From assembly GCA_029219125.1 (NCBI GenBank), contig JAQXSU010000136.1, positions 1 through 38,685 of the forward strand: DNA of 38,685 bases, read 5' to 3'. The DNA comes from Bacillota bacterium. GTDB lineage: Bacteria > Bacillota > Clostridia > Peptostreptococcales > Anaerovoracaceae. A program made the translations under genes and the position numbers. Below the pieces are notes generated by a model. The model worked only from the letters and a program-made list of their open reading frames with translations, had not been told where the DNA came from and did not search any database. Shown here one piece after another: positions 1 to 7,364 of this stretch; position 1 is the stretch's first letter; the number at the start of each line of letters is the position of its first letter.

Positions 1-1898
1 AGATACGGCAGTCCGACTTCAATCATGGCATCCAGGGCTTTGCGGATTTTGCGGTGTTCACGGAAAAAGTCCCGGGCTTCGGCAGCAGACATGTCCAGGA
101 TTTCCACAATGTTTTTCCCGTGATAACGGTAAGACAGCGCCTCCTGACTGTACCGTCTGCCCTCGCAGGCTTCGCAGGTGGTGGTCACCGGATCCATGAA
201 TACCAGCTCGGTGACGATGGATCCCCTGCCGCCGCAGACCGGACATCCGCCCTTGCTGTTAAAGGAAAACAGAGAAGCTACGGCTCCGGTTTCTGCCGCC
301 ATGACCTTTCGGATCTCATCGAAGAATCCCAGGAATGTGGCCGGTGTGGAACGTCCGGTTGCGGTCACCGGAGACTGGTCCACCAGAATCACCCGATCTG
401 CATACTGCCGGGCGAAAACATCCCGAATCAGCGAACTCTTGCCGGAACCGGCCACACCGGTGACCACGGTCAGCACATCCAGCGGAATGTCCAGCGACAC
501 GTTTTTCAGGTTGTGAATCGACGCATTTCTCACCGGCAGAAATCCGGAAGGCTTCCGCGGATGTTCCCGGAACGGTACCACATGTTTCATGGCTTCACCG
601 GTACGAGTGCCGGACAGAAGCAGAGCTTCATAGCTTCCCTGAAAGAGAATCTGGCCCCCGTTTTTTCCGGCCAGCGGTCCCACATCGATGATCTCATCGG
701 CGATGGAAATCACATCCTTATCGTGTTCCACCACCAGGACGGTGTTTCCCCTGTCCCGGAGATTCCGGAGCAGATTGGTCATGCGGTGCACATCTCTGGG
801 ATGCATGCCGGTGCTGGGTTCATCGAAAATATAGGTCATGCCGGTCAGGCTGCTGCCCATATACCGGACCAGCTTCAGCCGCTGTGCTTCTCCACCGGAA
901 AGTGTGGAGGATTCCCGATTCATGGATAAATAATGAAGCCCGATGTCGATCATCCGGTTCAGGGATGCTGTCAAATTTTCCACGATGGTAGCAGCCCTCG
1001 GATCCTCGATGGTCTTCAGCACTTCCACCAGCTGTGAGAACTCCATGGCACACATTTCATCGATACTGTAGCCTGCCACCTTGCAGGACAGAGTCTTTGG
1101 ATTCAGCCGGCGGCCGCCGCAGTCCGGACAGGTCTTCTCTTCCATGAACTGATTCAGACGCTTCAGCGTATTATCGTTCTGCTCCTCCGGACCTTTCATC
1201 AGACAGAGCCGCTGAAACTGGGTCTTGATGCCTTCTACTTTTTTATGTTCTCTGGGGCCGCCCGGCGTGCGGCTGCCGAACAGCAGAAGATTTCGTTCCT
1301 CCGGCGTATAGTCCTTATATTTCTTATCCAGGTCAAACAGACCGGATCCGGTATACTGCTTCCAGTAATAGTTTCCCACGCCGAAGGCCGGCAGATTCAG
1401 CATGGCTTCATTCCAGCTTTTCTCCGGGTCAATGGCCCGCTCAATATCCAGATCCATGATCTTACCGATGCCGGAGCATGTTTTGCACATCCCGTTGGGA
1501 TCATTGAAGGAAAAGTAGGACGCGGTGCCTGCATAAGGCGTACCGATCCTGGAATAGAGCAGCCGCAGCGCAGCGTACATATCGCTGATGGTTCCCACGG
1601 TGGAGCGGGCATTTCCGCCCAGCCGGGACTGGTCCACAATCACAGAGGCCGAAAGGTTGTCAATCTTCTCTACCTTCGGTTTTTCATATTTCGGCAGTCT
1701 GCCCCGCATGAATGCCGTATAGGTCTCATTCATCTGCCGCTGACTCTCTGCAGCGATGGTATCGAATACAATACTGGACTTTCCGGAACCGGATACACCG
1801 GTGAATACAACGATCTTTCCTTTTGGCACATCCAGTGAAACGTTTTTCAGATTATTCTGGCGGAGGCCGCGAATCATGATTTTATCTTCCTGTTTCAT
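1..1898 (-). CDS. UvrA-like ABC ATPase lacking the UvrB-binding domain (3' partial)
   Basis: The ATG at 1898 follows an AGAGAGGA ribosome binding site, and at least 632 codons run off the left edge. Seen: first P-loop GVSGSGKSS at residues 34-42, paired Cys motifs (CKTC, CPDC, later CPVC and CEAC), ABC signature LSGGEAQRLKL, Walker B with DEPSTGMHP, and a second P-loop GVAGSGKSS in the second half. The architecture is that of the UvrA family, a DNA-binding double ABC ATPase. In canonical UvrA a UvrB-binding domain of roughly 110 residues sits between the segment ending near RLLYSRIG and the SFN.P.G..C..C motif. Here those segments are almost adjacent, so the domain is missing. This matches the short UvrA2/DrrC-type relatives, linked in other bacteria to drug or DNA-damage tolerance rather than UvrB-dependent excision repair. 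The exact role here is not known. The gene stands alone, behind a decayed flavoprotein gene on the same strand. Confidence 0.9.
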   Translation of the reverse strand, partial: MKQEDKIMIRGLRQNNLKNVSLDVPKGKIVVFTGVSGSGKSSIVFDTIAAESQRQMNETYTAFMRGRLPKYEKPKVEKIDNLSASVIVDQSRLGGNARSTVGTISDMYAALRLLYSRIGTPYAGTASYFSFNDPNGMCKTCSGIGKIMDLDIERAIDPEKSWNEAMLNLPAFGVGNYYWKQYTGSGLFDLDKKYKDYTPEERNLLLFGSRTPGGPREHKKVEGIKTQFQRLCLMKGPEEQNDNTLKRLNQFMEEKTCPDCGGRRLNPKTLSCKVAGYSIDEMCAMEFSQLVEVLKTIEDPRAATIVENLTASLNRMIDIGLHYLSMNRESSTLSGGEAQRLKLVRYMGSSLTGMTYIFDEPSTGMHPRDVHRMTNLLRNLRDRGNTVLVVEHDKDVISIADEIIDVGPLAGKNGGQILFQGSYEALLLSGTRTGEAMKHVVPFREHPRKPSGFLPVRNASIHNLKNVSLDIPLDVLTVVTGVAGSGKSSLIRDVFARQYADRVILVDQSPVTATGRSTPATFLGFFDEIRKVMAAETGAVASLFSFNSKGGCPVCGGRGSIVTELVFMDPVTTTCEACEGRRYSQEALSYRYHGKNIVEILDMSAAEARDFFREHRKIRKALDAMIEVGLPY

Positions 1899-1920
1899 AA
1901 CAAAATCCTCTCTTTCGACA

Positions 1921-1983
1921 CTATCCTATCGCAGAAGAAGTTTCTTTTCTCGACGAAATTTGCTGTATTATTTCATCTTCCAT
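1921..1983 (-). CDS. Possible 20-codon leader ORF before the UvrA-like gene
   Basis: A short frame, ATG at 1983 to TAG at 1921, encodes 20 residues (MEDEIIQQISSRKETSSAIG). It is preceded by a perfect GGAGGT ribosome binding site 7-8 nt upstream and ends 22 nt before the UvrA-like start codon. That spacing would suit a leader peptide. It also overlaps the end of the flavoprotein remnant, so it may be only the debris of a deleted gene whose ribosome binding site happens to remain. No homology is recognised. Confidence 0.25.
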   Translation of the reverse strand: MEDEIIQQISSRKETSSAIG

Positions 1984-2047
1984 GGTCTGTTACCTCCATG
2001 CAGGTACTTCCTTCATGGTTCTGTCCATGTATCATTACGATTTTCAT
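1973..2047 (-). pseudogene. N-terminal remnant of a flavodoxin/NADPH-dependent FMN reductase gene
   Basis: The ATG at 2047 is preceded by a GGGAGG ribosome binding site at ideal distance. The first 15 codons read MKIVMIHGQNHEGST, the typical beta-strand and FMN phosphate-binding loop (G-Q-x-H-x-G-S-T) that begins flavodoxin-fold NADPH-dependent FMN reductases of about 200 residues. The frame then runs into unrelated residues and stops at TGA after 24 codons. The rest of the protein is absent before the UvrA-like gene. The simplest inference is that an internal deletion removed most of a functional gene while leaving its ribosome binding site and start. Identification rests on a short match, so it is moderate. 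Confidence 0.5.
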
Positions 2048-2172
2048 TCGCTTTCCTCCCGTTTGCTGATTTACCTTATTCTACAATAAAGAAGGAGAAT
2101 CCGATAGTCCTATTTTACAGTGGAATGTGTCCGTTTTATAGGAAATATTTTTTCAAAATTCTGCAAAATGTA

Positions 2173-2201
2173 TTGAAAAATAAAAAATCGTATTATACAA
2201 T
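2173..2201 (+). promoter_or_regulatory. Promoter of the M20 peptidase gene with a GntR-like half site
   Basis: TTGAAA (2173-2178), a 17-nt spacer and TACAAT (2196-2201) form a good sigma-A promoter 35 nt before the M20 start codon. The -10 region lies in CGTATTATACAATT (2189-2202), which matches 10 of 14 positions of the palindrome AATTGTATACAATT found at the GntR-family gene (6658-6671), including its whole right half. This suggests that the regulator also acts here. Confidence 0.6.
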
Positions 2202-2236
2202 TAAATATCGTCATTTTGCAGAAAGGAGCATGTCAG

Positions 2237-3319
2237 ATGACTGCAAAAGAAATCTTAAAAGACCTGGTTGCAATCAACACCATCGCTGACAGAGATAACA
2301 GTTCTGTTATGGACTATATCGAGAACTTTTTCACGCCGCTGGGTCTCACTGTAGAACGCAGAAAAAATAACGACACCGGAAAAGAAATTCTGATTGCCAG
2401 ATATGGACAGGATCCTGCCTTAGGCTTCCTCGGTCACACGGACACGGTGGATATCACCGATGGCTGGACAACCGATCCGTTCACATTAACGGAGGCAGAC
2501 GGTAATTTATACGGCCTGGGTGCCTGCGATATGAAAGGCGGCATAGCTGCTTTCATGGCGGCCATTGCCGCAACTGATCTGCCTGCCCTGGAGAAAGGAC
2601 TGGCAGTTTACTGTACCTATGATGAAGAAATTCTCTTTCAGGGAATCAAGGATCTCGTAGATACAGAACCTGCATTTCCGCCCCATGTTCTGGTGGCAGA
2701 ACCGACAGATCTGATTCCGATGACCGGCTCGAAGGGACTGCTGGAATATATCTTCACCTTTACGGGTATCACGACCCATTCCAGCACACCGATTGATGGT
2801 AAGAGTTCCAATAAGAATGCGGTTCGTTTTCTCAACCGTATGATGGATTTCGAAGAGGAACTGAGAAAGACTCCAAGCCCGTTTTTCGGTGTTCCGTACC
2901 CGACCATGAATATCGGCATTATCGAAGGCGGAACGTCCATCAACAAAGTGCCGGATAAAACAACCGTTTATCTTGACTTCCGCATCTGTGATTCTCCGCG
3001 GGAATATCCTCTCATTAGGGAAGCCGTAGATCAGGCGCTGGAAGGTCTGGACGGTACATATGTAATCATCAATGATATCCCGTCTTTCCGAAACGACAGC
3101 AGTCTGGTCCATGAATATGAAGCACTGACCGGTAAGGACGGGCAGCCTTTCTTTGGCATTACAGAGGCATCTTTCTTTGAAGGTGACCGCATTATTCTGG
3201 GACCCGGGCCGATGACAGCCCATCAGGCCAACGAACATATCTGCGAAGCAGATCTGGAGCGGACCACTGAAGTATATAAAGAAATGATAATAAAACTCTG
3301 CGGCAGACAGCCATTCTGA
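2237..3319 (+). CDS. M20-family metallopeptidase/deacylase (ArgE/DapE-like)
   Basis: This is a 360-residue zinc hydrolase. An AAAGGAG site 8 nt before the ATG at 2237 decides the start; an earlier in-frame start lacks one. Metal-binding and catalytic residues of the ArgE/DapE/CPG2 clan are visible: H67 and D69 in GHTDTVD, D98 in GACDMKGG, catalytic E130/E131 in YDEE, E155 in AEPTD and H329 in the C-terminal AHQ motif. A dimerisation (lid) domain lies between about residues 165 and 275. Such enzymes remove acyl or aminoacyl groups from amino acids or cleave dipeptides; the substrate cannot be read from sequence. The next gene is a YfcC-type transporter, a common pairing that suggests uptake of a small peptide or acylated amino acid followed by hydrolysis. 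A GntR-like site over its promoter hints at substrate-responsive control. Confidence 0.88.
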   Translation: MTAKEILKDLVAINTIADRDNSSVMDYIENFFTPLGLTVERRKNNDTGKEILIARYGQDPALGFLGHTDTVDITDGWTTDPFTLTEADGNLYGLGACDMKGGIAAFMAAIAATDLPALEKGLAVYCTYDEEILFQGIKDLVDTEPAFPPHVLVAEPTDLIPMTGSKGLLEYIFTFTGITTHSSTPIDGKSSNKNAVRFLNRMMDFEEELRKTPSPFFGVPYPTMNIGIIEGGTSINKVPDKTTVYLDFRICDSPREYPLIREAVDQALEGLDGTYVIINDIPSFRNDSSLVHEYEALTGKDGQPFFGITEASFFEGDRIILGPGPMTAHQANEHICEADLERTTEVYKEMIIKLCGRQPF

Positions 3320-3395
3320 TCTGTCCAACTTCATTTACCAGTTCTATGATTTTAAATACAGCTAGAATTATTTCAGACTTGCTTTCTGATTGCGG

Positions 3396-3435
3396 TTTGT
3401 GATTCTTTCGACGCTTTATCGAGTTAAATCACAAA
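3396..3435 (+). other. Intercistronic inverted repeat between M20 and yfcC-like genes
   Basis: TTTGTGATT (3396-3404) and AATCACAAA (3427-3435) are perfect 9-bp inverted arms. Inside them are two TCGA segments that can extend the stem after a small internal loop. No U-run follows, so it does not look like a full terminator. It may be an mRNA-stabilising or partial attenuating hairpin that sets the transporter-to-peptidase ratio. The function is inference only. Confidence 0.4.
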
Positions 3436-3469
3436 AGTAATTGGAAGGCAGCAGAACAGGAGGTTTATC

Positions 3470-4882
3470 ATGAGTAATGGACCAAAACTGGATGAGAAGA
3501 AAAAATTTCATCTTCCTCATATCTTCATTATTCTATTCTTTATCGTATTGCTGTGTGCAATTCTGACCTGGATCATCCCTGCCGGTGAATTTGACCGGAT
3601 TGAAAACGAATCCGGCCGTATGGTTGTAGTACCGGGAACCTGGCATGAAGTCGATGCATCCCCGGTTGGACCGTTCACGTTCTTCCAGGCGTTCTTCAAC
3701 GGTATGGTCAATGCGGGTGAAATCGTATTCTTCGTATTTATCGCTTTCGCATCCGTATCCTTCATCATTAAGAGCGGTGCATTTGACGGTCTGGTGGTTG
3801 TCCTTATGAAAGTGTTTAAGGGCAAAAGCAGCGTCATCATTATCCCTATTTTTATGGCATTATTCGGACTTGGTTCTTCCACCGTGGGTATGTTTGAAGA
3901 ATGGGTACCATTCATCCCAATCTTTGCGGCGATCTTTATCGGTATCGGCTACGATGCTGTGGTAGGCCTGGCAGTTGTAGCTCTGGGTGCCGGCATGGGA
4001 TACTCCGGTGCGGTGATGAATCCGTTTACAGTAGGCGTTGCCCAGGGTATCGCAGAAGTGGACTATATGTCCGGTGCAGGATTCCGTATTCTCTGCCACA
4101 TTGCGATGATCATCGTCGGTGCCGGTCTGACCATGCGTTATGCTCTGAAGGTCAAGGCGGACCCGACCAAGAGTCTGGTTTATGGTGACGATTTCAGTGC
4201 CCTGGCTACCGGAAATGTGGACGGTCAGGAGAAGGAATTCGGCCTGAAGCAGAAGCTGGTACTGATTGATCTGCTGGCCGCCATCATCATCATTGTTGTA
4301 GGCGTCAAGGTAAAAGGCTGGTACTTTGCAGAGATTTCTGCAGTTCTTCTGATCATGGGCATCATCGCTGCAATCATCATGCGGGAAAGTTTGGATGAAA
4401 TCGGCAACTCCTTCGCCAAAGGATTCCAGGAAGCATGTACCTCTGCCATGATGATCGGTATTGCCCGTGCTACCCTGATCGTACTGCAGGCAGGCAATAT
4501 CATCGACACCGTTGTGTACGGACTGTCCCTGCCGCTGTCTCATCTGCCGAGCTGGCTCTCCGGCATCGCAATGCTGATCATGCAGACGATCCTGAACTTC
4601 TTCATTCCATCCGGTTCAGGACAGGCTGCGGTTTCCATGCCGATCATGGCACCGATGGCAGACCTTCTGGGTCTCACCCGCGATACTGCAGTACTTGCAT
4701 ACCAGTTCGGTGACGGCTTATCCAACATCGTATGGCCGACTGCATTCGCAGCAATCATGGCCGGCCTGGCAGGCGTGAAGCTGGAGAAATGGTGGAAGTT
4801 CATCTTCCCTGTTTTCTTCGCACTGATCGGTGTACAGGCAATTATGATGATCATCGCCGTTATGACAGGCTTTGGCGCATAA
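3470..4882 (+). CDS. YfcC family (C4-dicarboxylate/amino acid carrier-like) membrane transporter
   Basis: This is a 470-residue integral membrane protein with about 11-12 hydrophobic segments and a short charged cytoplasmic N-terminus (residues 1-15). Family-like features include the first helix followed by WIIPAGEFDR, the loop MNPFTVGVAQ near residue 185, and a Gly/Ser-rich re-entrant-like segment IPSGSGQAAVSMPIMAP near residue 380. These are typical of the YfcC/arginine-ornithine antiporter-like group often named C4-dicarboxylate anaerobic carriers. The start has AGGAGG 6 nt upstream. It follows the M20 hydrolase by 150 nt and is probably cotranscribed, which suggests that it imports that enzyme's substrate or exports a product. 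Its ion coupling and substrate cannot be determined here. A strong terminator lies immediately downstream. Confidence 0.85.
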   Translation: MSNGPKLDEKKKFHLPHIFIILFFIVLLCAILTWIIPAGEFDRIENESGRMVVVPGTWHEVDASPVGPFTFFQAFFNGMVNAGEIVFFVFIAFASVSFIIKSGAFDGLVVVLMKVFKGKSSVIIIPIFMALFGLGSSTVGMFEEWVPFIPIFAAIFIGIGYDAVVGLAVVALGAGMGYSGAVMNPFTVGVAQGIAEVDYMSGAGFRILCHIAMIIVGAGLTMRYALKVKADPTKSLVYGDDFSALATGNVDGQEKEFGLKQKLVLIDLLAAIIIIVVGVKVKGWYFAEISAVLLIMGIIAAIIMRESLDEIGNSFAKGFQEACTSAMMIGIARATLIVLQAGNIIDTVVYGLSLPLSHLPSWLSGIAMLIMQTILNFFIPSGSGQAAVSMPIMAPMADLLGLTRDTAVLAYQFGDGLSNIVWPTAFAAIMAGLAGVKLEKWWKFIFPVFFALIGVQAIMMIIAVMTGFGA

Positions 4883-4919
4883 TATAAACTCAATCATGGA
4901 CTGGAAAAAGAGTTTTAAA

Positions 4920-4968
4920 AAACGCTTTCACTTTTCCGGGGTGAAATCCCCGGAGGGTGAAAGCGTTT
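4920..4968. terminator. Large bidirectional terminator between yfcC-like gene and cysK-like gene
   Basis: A 12-bp stem, AAACGCTTTCAC (4920-4931) with GTGAAAGCGTTT (4957-4968), encloses a second 7-bp stem, TCCGGGG (4935-4941) with CCCCGGA (4948-4954). A T-rich tail follows on the plus side and an A-rich run precedes it, so it can end transcription of both converging genes. Confidence 0.92.
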
Positions 4969-4987
4969 CTTTTTCAGACTATTCAGG

Positions 4988-5917
4988 CTATTCCTCAAAC
5001 AGCGGTGTGGAGAAATACCGCTCTGCGGTATCCGGCAGGACGGTAACCACCGTCTTTCCTTTTCCCAGCTTCCTGGCCAGCGCCAGTGCTGCCGCCACAT
5101 TGGTACCGCTGGAAATGCCGCACATAAGGCCTTCTTTCGAAGCCAGATCCTTCGCTGTCTGCAGCGCCACCTCGTCAGTCACGATGAAGATATCATCATA
5201 AATCTTCTGGTTCAGCACGCCCGGGATCACCCCGTCGCCGATACCCATCTGCAGATGGGTTCCCACGCTGCCGCCGGACAGAATCGCAGCGTTTTCCGGT
5301 TCCACCGCCCAGATTTCAATCTGCGGATTCAGAGCTTTCAGCGTCTCGCCGATGCCGGTGATGGTTCCGCCGGTGCCGATACCGGAGCAAAATCCATCGA
5401 TGGGACCTGCCACCTGTTCCAGAATCTCCAGGCCTGTATGGTGTCTGTGCACCATAGGATTGGCTTTGTTTTCAAACTGCTGCGGCACGAAGACCTTCGG
5501 ATCATATTCTGCCATCTGTGCAGCACGGTTTACGCATTCTTCAATGCAGTCGCCGATATTGCCGGCATCATGGACCAGAATCACTTCCGCACCGTAGTGC
5601 TCCACCAGCATTTTCCGCTCATGGCTGACGGAATCCGGCATGATGATCACCGTCTTATACCCCTTCACCGCACCCACCAGCGCCAGGCCGATACCCTGGT
5701 TTCCGCTGGTCGGTTCCACGATGATGGAATCCGGCTTCAGGATCCCGTCCTGTTCTGCCTGACAGATCATGTTGTAGGCAGTTCTGGTCTTGATGGATCC
5801 TCCCACGTTGAGTCCTTCGAATTTCACCAGCACCCGGGCGTCTTCCGGACCTGTCATACGGTTCAGCTGAACGATCGGCGTATGGCCGATGGCATCTAAT
5901 ATATTCTGATAAATCAT
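4988..5917 (-). CDS. cysK: Cysteine synthase-family PLP enzyme (O-acetylserine sulfhydrylase-like)
   Basis: This is a 309-residue fold-type II PLP enzyme, the usual length of CysK. The Schiff-base lysine is K43 in GGSIKTRTA, the substrate loop is TSGNQG (70-75), and the phosphate-binding loop is GTGGTITG, with SSGTN further on. CysK makes cysteine from O-acetylserine and sulfide. Two signature positions differ from the common form: KTR instead of KDR after the PLP lysine, and Gln74 where TSGNTG has Thr. A related beta-substitution reaction or another sulfur or amine donor is therefore possible. The ATG overlaps the nth stop codon (ATGA), so translation is probably coupled. The pairing with a DNA glycosylase is not functionally obvious. 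Confidence 0.85.
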   Translation of the reverse strand: MIYQNILDAIGHTPIVQLNRMTGPEDARVLVKFEGLNVGGSIKTRTAYNMICQAEQDGILKPDSIIVEPTSGNQGIGLALVGAVKGYKTVIIMPDSVSHERKMLVEHYGAEVILVHDAGNIGDCIEECVNRAAQMAEYDPKVFVPQQFENKANPMVHRHHTGLEILEQVAGPIDGFCSGIGTGGTITGIGETLKALNPQIEIWAVEPENAAILSGGSVGTHLQMGIGDGVIPGVLNQKIYDDIFIVTDEVALQTAKDLASKEGLMCGISSGTNVAAALALARKLGKGKTVVTVLPDTAERYFSTPLFEE

Positions 5918-6564
5918 TTCTCTACTCCTTGCTCGCTTTTATTTATGTATTCGCAAAACTCGCTCACCGTGCAGTGTTCGCAGTCCGGCTTTCTGGCATC
6001 GCAGCACTGTCTTCCGTGGAAAATCAGGCTGTGATGGGTTCTGGACCATCGTTCCTGCGGGATGCGGTCCATCAGGGCAAGTTCTGTTTTCAGCACGTCC
6101 TTTTCATGCACTAGGCCGATCCGGTTGGCCACCCGGAACACATGGGTATCCACGGCGATCCGCTGCTGTCCGAAGCCCACAGAAAGCACCACATTGGCGG
6201 TTTTTCTTCCCACACCGGGCAGTGAAACCAGTGCGTCGTAGTCCTCCGGAACCTGACCGTCGTATTCCGCCGTCAGTACCTTGGCCATGCCGATGATATT
6301 CTTCGCCTTGGTCCGGTACATGCCGATACGCTTCAGACAGTCCTCAACCTCCGAAACATCCGCCGCAGCCAGAGAAGCCGGATCTGGATATTTTGCGAAG
6401 AGGGCCGGCGTCACCTGATTGACGCTTTTATCCGTGGTCTGTGCCGACAGGGCCACTGCCACAATCAGCTGAAACACATTTTCGTGGTGGAGCGCACATT
6501 CCGCATCGGGATACTGCATTTCGAGCCGGTCCAGTATTTCATTGATATCTTCCTGTTTTACCAT
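5914..6564 (-). CDS. nth: Endonuclease III (base-excision repair DNA glycosylase/AP lyase)
   Basis: The 216-residue product starts at ATG 6564, which has AGGAGG 5 nt upstream; the longer upstream frame lacks a ribosome site. It carries the helix-hairpin-helix LPGVGRKTANVVL with the catalytic Lys, the catalytic Asp in VDTHVFRVANR, and a C-terminal [4Fe-4S] cluster motif C-x6-C-x2-C-x5-C that is fully intact. Nth removes oxidised pyrimidines from DNA and nicks at the abasic site. It is first in a two-gene unit with the cysK-like gene (4-nt overlap). Its promoter region is back to back with that of the GntR-family regulator; a consensus -10 TATAAT lies at 6600-6595 with a poor -35. Confidence 0.96.
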   Translation of the reverse strand: MVKQEDINEILDRLEMQYPDAECALHHENVFQLIVAVALSAQTTDKSVNQVTPALFAKYPDPASLAAADVSEVEDCLKRIGMYRTKAKNIIGMAKVLTAEYDGQVPEDYDALVSLPGVGRKTANVVLSVGFGQQRIAVDTHVFRVANRIGLVHEKDVLKTELALMDRIPQERWSRTHHSLIFHGRQCCDARKPDCEHCTVSEFCEYINKSEQGVEK

Positions 6565-6594
6565 GTTTTCCTCCTGAAGCATGAAATGCCGAAT

Positions 6595-6600
6595 ATTATA
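6595..6600 (-). promoter_or_regulatory. -10 element for nth-cysK unit
   Basis: TATAAT on the minus strand lies 31 nt before the nth start codon. No good -35 is seen 16-18 nt upstream (TCAAGT is the nearest), so this assignment is tentative. Confidence 0.4.
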
Positions 6601-6618
6601 TACCCCAAAATCTATAAC

Positions 6619-6647
6619 TTGACGCTTTTTTTTCGCCGTGATACAAT
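6619..6647 (+). promoter_or_regulatory. Promoter of the GntR-family regulator
   Basis: TTGACG (6619-6624), exactly 17 nt, then TACAAT (6642-6647). The expected start site near 6653 falls just before the palindromic operator. Confidence 0.75.
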
Positions 6648-6656
6648 AAAAAATAT

Positions 6657-6672
6657 AAATTGTATACAATTT
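6657..6672. promoter_or_regulatory. Perfect 16-bp palindromic operator, probable GntR autoregulatory site
   Basis: AAATTGTATACAATTT is a perfect palindrome between the -10 element and the regulator's ribosome binding site. TTGTATACAA-type palindromes are well known targets of FCD-subgroup GntR proteins. Its position, overlapping the transcription start, fits autorepression. Confidence 0.7.
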
Positions 6673-6689
6673 CGTGTTGAGGTGTAGAA

Positions 6690-7349
6690 ATGATCAATCT
6701 GGATTCCATCATCGATCCGTCCATCGTTCAGAAAACCATGGCGGAAAAAATAGAAGAAGAGCTGAAAACAGAGATTTTGACGGGAAAGCTCCGACCGGGA
6801 CAGCGTATCGTCGAGCAGAAGCTCTGCGACCGGTACGGGATCAGCAGAACGCCGATACGGGAGATTTTGCGCCATGTGGAGGCAGAAGGTCTCATTGAGA
6901 CCATTCCCAATCGGGGTGCCGTCGTGAAGGGCTTTACGTCCCGTGAGATCGACGACTTTTTCCTGCTGAAGGCACCGCTGGAGGTGCAGTGCGTGCGATG
7001 GGCCATCGACCGGATTACGCCGGAGGAAATGGATATGCTGGAGCAGATTTTTGAATTCATGGAGTTTTACACCATGAGCGGTGATCTGGAAAAAATGCTC
7101 CGGATCAACCACGGCTTTGACACAGCCCTGTATCAGGCCTGTCATAACCGGGAACTGGAAGCGACCTTATCCCGCTACAATTTTTATCTGCACCATGCCA
7201 ATGCGAAGGTTCGTTATCCGGCCAACTATCTTCCTGTAGTACTGGAAGAGCACCGGGCTATCTTTCAGGCATTTCGCAGCAGGGATCCGGAAGCCGGAGC
7301 AGAAGCAACGGAAATCCACATGCTGCGGACCATGATTCGACGGGTATAG
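6690..7349 (+). CDS. GntR family transcriptional regulator, FCD (FadR-like) subgroup
   Basis: This is a 219-residue DNA-binding protein, preceded by GAGGTG. Residues about 15-80 form the winged helix-turn-helix, with the family pattern LRPGQRIVEQKLCDRYGISR followed by TPIREILR and the wing IPNRGAVVKGF. Residues about 90-215 form an all-helical FCD ligand-binding domain; such domains often bind a metal through Asp/His residues (candidates are in the INHGFDTALYQACHN and EEHRAIF segments). FCD regulators respond to small organic acids, amino acids or their derivatives. A perfect palindrome in its leader suggests autoregulation, and a similar site at 2189-2202 suggests that the M20-YfcC unit is a target. 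The ligand is unknown. Confidence 0.9.
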   Translation: MINLDSIIDPSIVQKTMAEKIEEELKTEILTGKLRPGQRIVEQKLCDRYGISRTPIREILRHVEAEGLIETIPNRGAVVKGFTSREIDDFFLLKAPLEVQCVRWAIDRITPEEMDMLEQIFEFMEFYTMSGDLEKMLRINHGFDTALYQACHNRELEATLSRYNFYLHHANAKVRYPANYLPVVLEEHRAIFQAFRSRDPEAGAEATEIHMLRTMIRRV

Positions 7350-7364
7350 GATTCATTCCGGATT

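Noticed and set aside
3396..3435. CRP-type operator (TGTGA ... TCACA)
   Set aside because: The half sites are about 22 nt apart instead of 6; an RNA hairpin is the better reading.
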